From positions 1-39,040 of the forward strand of contig JAKOEO010000022.1 in assembly GCA_022321325.1 (NCBI GenBank): a stretch of DNA of 39,040 nucleotides. Reading direction: 5' to 3'. The position numbers and the translations under genes were made by a program. The notes under the pieces were generated by a model that searched no databases, was not told where the DNA came from, and saw only the letters and a program-made list of their open reading frames with translations. Origin of the DNA: Candidatus Magnetominusculus sp. LBB02 (lineage in GTDB: Bacteria; Nitrospirota; Thermodesulfovibrionia; Thermodesulfovibrionales; Magnetobacteriaceae). This document shows, piece by piece, positions 35,610 through 39,040 of this stretch (within the stretch, counting starts at the first letter, position 1; every line of letters starts with the position of its first letter).

Positions 35610-35818
35610 ACCAAGTTGCAACCATAGAGGTAGAGATATTTGAAAATTCTGTCATTCCGGCTTGTCCGGAATCTGTCTATGCACATCATCCAGCCAAAAA
35701 AAGATTCCGGACAAGCCGGAATGACAGAAATGGGGCCGGAATGACGACAGGACAAGGCATGTGAAGACGAGGTTTTGGGTGTGAGAGATAATCTACTTAT
35801 ATGGATGCAACTTGGTAT
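35608..35818. mobile_element. MITE-like element B, 211 bp, between the two glycosyltransferase paralogues
   Basis: Terminal inverted repeats of 19 bp, 18 matching: 35608-35626 begins ATACCAAGTTGCA and 35800-35818 is its complement. The terminal TA dinucleotides fit a TA target duplication of the IS630/Tc1-mariner kind. Inside is the same perfect 24-bp inverted pair as in element A (35651-35674 and 35702-35725), plus a third partial copy of the half-site around 35732-35743. No ORF. Its two ends overlap the stop codon of the upstream gene and the start codon of the downstream gene. Confidence 0.72.
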
Positions 35819-37629
35819 CACCTATCACCTCGCGCTGAGTCTAAAATGGCCAGTTTGCCCTTAGCCGGTTCATAGTTTGGATTAAGGGCAAGTGTTTCTC
35901 TGAATGCGGAGGCGGCCTCAGAGACCCTTCCTAAGGCCAACAACGCAAGGCCCTTGTTAAATACTATCTCCCACATGCGGGAGTTTATGGCAAGGCCGCC
36001 GTTGAAATACGAAAGCGCCTCCTCGTTCTTCCCTATTGACATGAGGGCAAGCCCCATGTAGTTTATCGTATCAAGTTCTTTTGGGGCAATCTCAAGGGAT
36101 TTCCTGAAATATAATATGGCCTCTTCATAGCGTTTCTCTTTCATGTAATCAATGGCAAGGAGTTTATACAGATGAGGCTGCCTGCCCTCTTTCCAGTATG
36201 GCAGCGACTTGGCATAGAATTTCCTTGCCTCGTCGTTCCTGCCCAGATATGTCAGCGTACTCCATGCGTTGAAATTAAGAAGCGGGTCATCGGGCATCAC
36301 CTCAAGCCCATCGTAAAACTCTTTGAGCGCCTCATCGAATCTGTTTTGCTTTAGCAGGTGGACGCCGTAACTGTTGTGGGCAGCGTAGTTGCTTTGTGTA
36401 ACATCGAGGGCGTGTTTGAATAGCGTGCCGGAGTCTCTCCAGTAACCAACCTGCCTCCACGTAAAGGCGCTGAAAATAGCGGTAATCAAAATAGCGGTTG
36501 AGATAAACAGTGTATTAGAGCGGCGGCACCCCCTCTCTAATACATCCCACAACCCCCATGAGCACATAGTAAATATCCCAATCAACGGCACATAGGCATA
36601 GCGGTCAGCCATAGGGGCAAGCCCGACCTGAACGATTTGAATCACCGGCGCCATAGTCCCCATGTACCAGAACCAGCCCACAATAAGATAAGGACGGTTC
36701 TTTCTCATAACAAAGGCGGCAGTCGTGATGGAAATCAAAAGCAGGGCTGAAGCGGCGGCAGGCCAAAGTGATTTAATAGGGCGATAGGGATAGAAAACGG
36801 CCAAATCGGTGGGTGCGGCCATTTTGCCGATGTATGAGACATAGGAGGTGAGGGCGCTAAGTATTCTGGTCTTAAGAGGAAGCTGTTCAAAGCCGGCAAT
36901 TGAGTCACGCTGTGCGTATAGTGTGATAAAGATAAACAGGGCGGCAAAGAAAAAAAACGGGAGTTTTTCAACTACCAGCCGCTTGACGTCAGCCCTTGAT
37001 GTGAGCCGCCTCAACGGCCAATAGTCCAGCAGCAGGAGCGTAAAGGGAAAGGTGACCAGCATGGATTTAGACATTAGCCCTAGGATGAGCAGCACAAGCG
37101 CTGCCGCATAATACGCCCTCAAAGGCCGCCCCAAGGTATTCCGCCTTGCATATGCGGCATAGGCGCACAGGGCGGCAATCCAGAAAAATGTTGACAGTAC
37201 GTTCTTCCTGTCAGAGACCCATGCAACCGACTCCACATTCAAAGGATGCACTGCAAAGACTGCGGCCACAAAGGCGCTGCTTAGCGTATTTCGAGTCGTG
37301 AAATATAGAAACAGGAATAACATCACAACACTAAAAGTGTGGATAATAACGCTGGTCATATGCGCCCCGGCGGCGTTTGTCCCATAGAGTTCCACATCGA
37401 GCATATAGGAAGCCCACGTAAGCGGAATCCAGTTTGAGTCATACGTGTGTGTAAATGCCCACGCAATCCCCTTCCACGTCAGCCCTTCCATCACATGGTA
37501 GTTTTCCAACACCTCCACGCCGTCGTCATAGCTGACAAAGCCATTGTTAAGAACTGGCAGATAAACAAGGCAGGACAGCGCCGCAAGCAGTAGGCAGATT
37601 AATATTATATGGCTGCGTTTATAGTTCAT
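35818..37629 (-). CDS. Tmtc-like membrane glycosyltransferase with C-terminal TPRs (copy 1)
   Basis: A GT-C-type protein of 603 residues from ATG 37629 (MNYKRSHIILICLLL). An ATG at 37680 would add 17 residues; neither has a clear ribosome site, so the start is uncertain. Helix 1 is followed by SYDDGVEVLENYHV (acidic loop), then WIPLTWASYMLDVELYG and AVHPLNVESVAWVSDRK, in the same order as the paralogue. The C-terminal part has four to five TPRs (for example YEEAILYFRKSLEIAPKELD). It probably adds a sugar from a polyprenyl donor outside the membrane, with the TPRs holding the acceptor or a partner. It is the first gene of the cluster. Confidence 0.86.
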   Translation of the reverse strand: MNYKRSHIILICLLLAALSCLVYLPVLNNGFVSYDDGVEVLENYHVMEGLTWKGIAWAFTHTYDSNWIPLTWASYMLDVELYGTNAAGAHMTSVIIHTFSVVMLFLFLYFTTRNTLSSAFVAAVFAVHPLNVESVAWVSDRKNVLSTFFWIAALCAYAAYARRNTLGRPLRAYYAAALVLLILGLMSKSMLVTFPFTLLLLDYWPLRRLTSRADVKRLVVEKLPFFFFAALFIFITLYAQRDSIAGFEQLPLKTRILSALTSYVSYIGKMAAPTDLAVFYPYRPIKSLWPAAASALLLISITTAAFVMRKNRPYLIVGWFWYMGTMAPVIQIVQVGLAPMADRYAYVPLIGIFTMCSWGLWDVLERGCRRSNTLFISTAILITAIFSAFTWRQVGYWRDSGTLFKHALDVTQSNYAAHNSYGVHLLKQNRFDEALKEFYDGLEVMPDDPLLNFNAWSTLTYLGRNDEARKFYAKSLPYWKEGRQPHLYKLLAIDYMKEKRYEEAILYFRKSLEIAPKELDTINYMGLALMSIGKNEEALSYFNGGLAINSRMWEIVFNKGLALLALGRVSEAASAFRETLALNPNYEPAKGKLAILDSARGDR

Positions 37630-37713
37630 AATAACATTGTAAAGGCCGTCAAGCGGCTTATAATAACATAATTCCGCCATTTGATGGGTGTTATCGCTGG
37701 ATGATAAAGCAGT

Positions 37714-37872
37714 GAACGCATTAGAAATTAGATAGAAATTGCCTATGCAATCTTTCTGGCTTTTCCCTCTGCGTCATTCCGGCTCGTCCGGAATCTTCCT
37801 TTGATTGGTTGTTTCATGATGATTTTGCATATCCTGAGGCATAAGGACAGATTCCGGACAAGCCGGAATGAC
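37714..37872. repeat. Degraded copy C of the MITE A-type repeat
   Basis: It starts GAACGCATTAGA like element A and then shares the GAAATT(A/G)CCTATGCAA segment. It has the internal 24-bp inverted pair (37773-37796 with one substitution, and 37849-37872) and the GATGATTTTGC and GAGGCATAAGGACAG segments of copy A in the same order. The far terminal repeat is not visible, so it is truncated. It lies in the non-coding gap upstream of the glycosylation cluster. Confidence 0.65.
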
Positions 37873-37990
37873 AAAATTGAGGATGGAATGACAGACTAAG
37901 AAAAGGACAGGTCAGGAATCATTGCAACTTCTTATGAAAACTTGTTTTATCAGTCAGAACAAATTTACCGTGCTGCCATGTGCAGTTGTT

Positions 37991-38017
37991 ACCAAACTTC
38001 TTTTCCAACAGGATGCC
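37991..38017 (-). pseudogene. Stray copy of a mazE 3' end
   Basis: The 27 bases match 38795-38821, the last codons of the MazE-like gene, at 26 positions. On the minus strand they read HPVGKEVW then a stop. The rest of 37873-38105 has no convincing gene; a 15-bp palindrome, CCCCTCT-T-AGAGGGG, is at 38031-38045. It is probably the leftover of a second mazE-type cassette. An ORF across this stretch (37919-38122) reads another frame and is not supported. Confidence 0.5.
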
Positions 38018-38105
38018 TAAAATAACACACCCCCTCTTAGAGGGGTATATCTTAAGTCCGGCGGTCTTGACAAAGGGGTACACTTTATTAATACCAAGAC
38101 TTAAA

Positions 38106-38372
38106 TTAATACACCTCGTCATGAGAGCCTATGTTGAGCAAGCGAATTGTGTCGTCTGACACTGTGAACACTATGCGAATATCGTCAGTCACAGAACACG
38201 CATATCTATCACTTAGATCGCCAGACAGCTTATGCGTTTTTAAAGGCTGTGCAAAGGGATTCTCGCGCAAGAGGTTTAATGCCTTCAAGATTTTAGCCTC
38301 TAATGACGGCGATTTCTTTGTGATTTTCGATGACTGCCGTAAAAAGCTGCTTTTAGGAATTAATCCCGGCAA
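38106..38372 (-). CDS. RelE/YafQ-type mRNA interferase toxin
   Basis: An 88-residue RelE-superfamily toxin, expected to cut mRNA on the ribosome. The sequence follows the family through PSLEAKILKALNLLRENPF, LKTHKLSGDLSDRYACSVTD, DIRIVFTV and the very typical C-terminal LLNIGSHDEVY. The basic and aromatic active-site positions (Lys/Arg, His-Asp near the end) are present. TTG 38372 is the likely start; it lies one base after the antitoxin stop and gives a normal length, so translation should depend on the antitoxin. A change from the usual MYxL(I/V)F opening (here MPGLIPKSS) makes the extreme N-terminus slightly doubtful. Confidence 0.85.
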   Translation of the reverse strand: MPGLIPKSSFLRQSSKITKKSPSLEAKILKALNLLRENPFAQPLKTHKLSGDLSDRYACSVTDDIRIVFTVSDDTIRLLNIGSHDEVY

Positions 38373-38373
38373 G

Positions 38374-38610
38374 CTACTCTGTCCAATTCCTTATAGCTTC
38401 CATGACTTCTTCAGCAGTATCGCAAATTATAGAGTCAGGTTCTTGTTCAGCGGCAAGCGTCTCAGCAACAAACTCATTATGCCTACGTTCTCTATCGGCC
38501 TGAGAAGCTATAAAGGCAACGATAGACGCAATGGTTTCAGGTGCCAGCCCTTTCAGCATTTCGTTGATACGTTCAATTTCATGGTCATTGGCCGTCATTG
38601 CTTCAGTCAT
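38374..38610 (-). CDS. Antitoxin of the RelE/YafQ-like pair
   Basis: A 78-residue acidic protein directly before the toxin. It is helical (ERINEMLKGLAPETIASIVA, FIASQADRERRHNEF) with an acidic tail (EQEPDSIICDTAEEVMEAI) that would wrap the toxin. I do not recognise a DNA-binding motif such as Phd/RelB ribbon-helix-helix with certainty. The one-base gap to the toxin start is the main evidence for the role. The ATG at 38610 has only a weak ribosome site. Confidence 0.75.
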   Translation of the reverse strand: MTEAMTANDHEIERINEMLKGLAPETIASIVAFIASQADRERRHNEFVAETLAAEQEPDSIICDTAEEVMEAIRNWTE

Positions 38611-38634
38611 ATTAAAAGTATATCATAAACAGGG

Positions 38635-38799
38635 TTAAAAGACAAATATGAGCGGACTGCCCAAGCCAACCTTTGCATTGTATTTTTTGGGGGAAATGAC
38701 AATCTCTGGCCGCCTGCCTGCGTGTTCATGTCCAAGTTGGGGATTAAAGGAAAGCCACACACAGTGGCCGCGGTCAGGGATATAACCAGTAACTACCAA
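38635..38799 (-). pseudogene. mazF: Truncated mazF toxin
   Basis: From TTG 38799, overlapping the mazE stop as in real mazEF pairs, the frame reads MVVTGYIPDRGHCVWLSFNP, then QLGHEHAGRRPEIVISPKKY, then NAKVGLG. This is the conserved first half of MazF, including the G-H-E-x-A-G-R-R-P loop with the catalytic Arg. After about 46 residues the match ends and the frame stops at 38635; the normal length is about 110. The second half, with the conserved Thr/Ser of the CPIT-like motif, is gone. It is shorter than 60 codons, so it is easy to miss. Confidence 0.8.
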
Positions 38800-39023
38800 A
38801 CTTCCTTTCCAACAGGATGCCCGAAACTAAACTCCTCGTGCCGGTTTTCTTCTGTAACACCGTTTACAAGTTTATCGAGGGTTTCTTTGACTGGCTCAAT
38901 AACAATCTTTCCCTCAAGCTCCTTTATCTCTACTTGAGTGCCGCTGGACATGTAAAGATTCTTTGCTATAGCCTGTGGAATTATGACTGCAACGCTGCCG
39001 CCCCAATTTATCGTCTTAATCAT
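38793..39023 (-). CDS. mazE: MazE-like AbrB/SpoVT-fold antitoxin
   Basis: A 76-residue swapped-hairpin DNA-binding antitoxin. MIKTINWGGSVAVIIPQAIA and KNLYMSSGTQVEIKELEGK are the AbrB-type domain. The tail (LVNGVTEENRHEEFSFGHPV) is the usual MazF-binding extension, ending GKEVW. It is intact although its toxin partner is truncated, so it may be an orphan repressor or neutralise a MazF encoded elsewhere. The ATG is 17 bases from the window edge, so the promoter is not visible. Confidence 0.83.
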   Translation of the reverse strand: MIKTINWGGSVAVIIPQAIAKNLYMSSGTQVEIKELEGKIVIEPVKETLDKLVNGVTEENRHEEFSFGHPVGKEVW

Positions 39024-39040
39024 GTATTTATATTACCATA

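Noticed and set aside
37919-38122. A 67-residue minus-strand ORF
   Set aside because: It reads through the mazE-tail remnant in the wrong frame and has no ribosome site; the region is better explained as relic sequence.

Overview
The window looks like a chromosomal segment of a free-living, motile, Gram-negative-type bacterium. I suspect Nitrospirota or a deltaproteobacterium-like lineage, because it combines a serS-hemC-cobA/hemD-mnmE gene order, PPi-dependent phosphofructokinase, Tmtc-like TPR glycosyltransferases and abundant 47-residue TPR repeats. That placement is inference; there is no rRNA gene in the window. No tRNA, rRNA, CRISPR array or prophage was seen.

Layout. (1) 1-5.1 kb: signalling and housekeeping. 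It holds the end of a GGDEF-EAL c-di-GMP enzyme, a small possibly motility-linked gene, cheV with a sigma-28-like promoter, an Hsp20 chaperone, a YfcE-like phosphoesterase and PPi-PFK, closed by a hairpin. (2) 5.1-8.9 kb: an AT-rich accessory island. Here a 1325-bp IS4-family element, with 9-bp target duplications, has split one large gene. Removing the element and one duplication restores a single 641-codon frame. The restored protein joins an HExxH metallopeptidase-like half to a dCTP deaminase/dUTPase-fold half, and a small helical protein is encoded directly upstream. This is the strongest candidate for an undescribed system. (3) 9.0-13.4 kb: a membrane-anchored TPR protein, a 225-bp MITE-like element, an MFS transporter and a solitary DNA methyltransferase fused to an Mrr-like nuclease domain. 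(4) 13.5-22.7 kb: a long co-directional housekeeping run, lepA-lepB-orf118-ribE-ribBA-ribH-nusB-phosphoesterase-purB-PAS histidine kinase. Most junctions overlap by 1 to 4 bases. (5) 22.8-28.7 kb, minus strand: serS-hemC-cobA/hemD-mnmE and a secreted protein of unknown function. (6) 28.7-30.5 kb: a second AT-rich patch with an unknown four-helix membrane protein and a frameshifted hicB relic. (7) 30.5-37.7 kb, minus strand: a lipid-linked glycosylation cluster of two Tmtc-like TPR membrane glycosyltransferases, a DUF2142 membrane protein, a UbiA-family decaprenyl-phosphate phosphoribosyltransferase-like enzyme and a GT4 glycosyltransferase. A MITE exactly fills the gap between the two paralogues. 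(8) 37.7-39.0 kb: a degraded repeat and a toxin-antitoxin cluster, with an intact RelE/YafQ-like pair, a MazE-like antitoxin, a truncated mazF and a stray mazE tail.

The conserved operons supply translation factors, flavin, purine and tetrapyrrole synthesis. The islands between them show repeated gain and decay of defence- or addiction-like genes and at least three small mobile or repeat elements.
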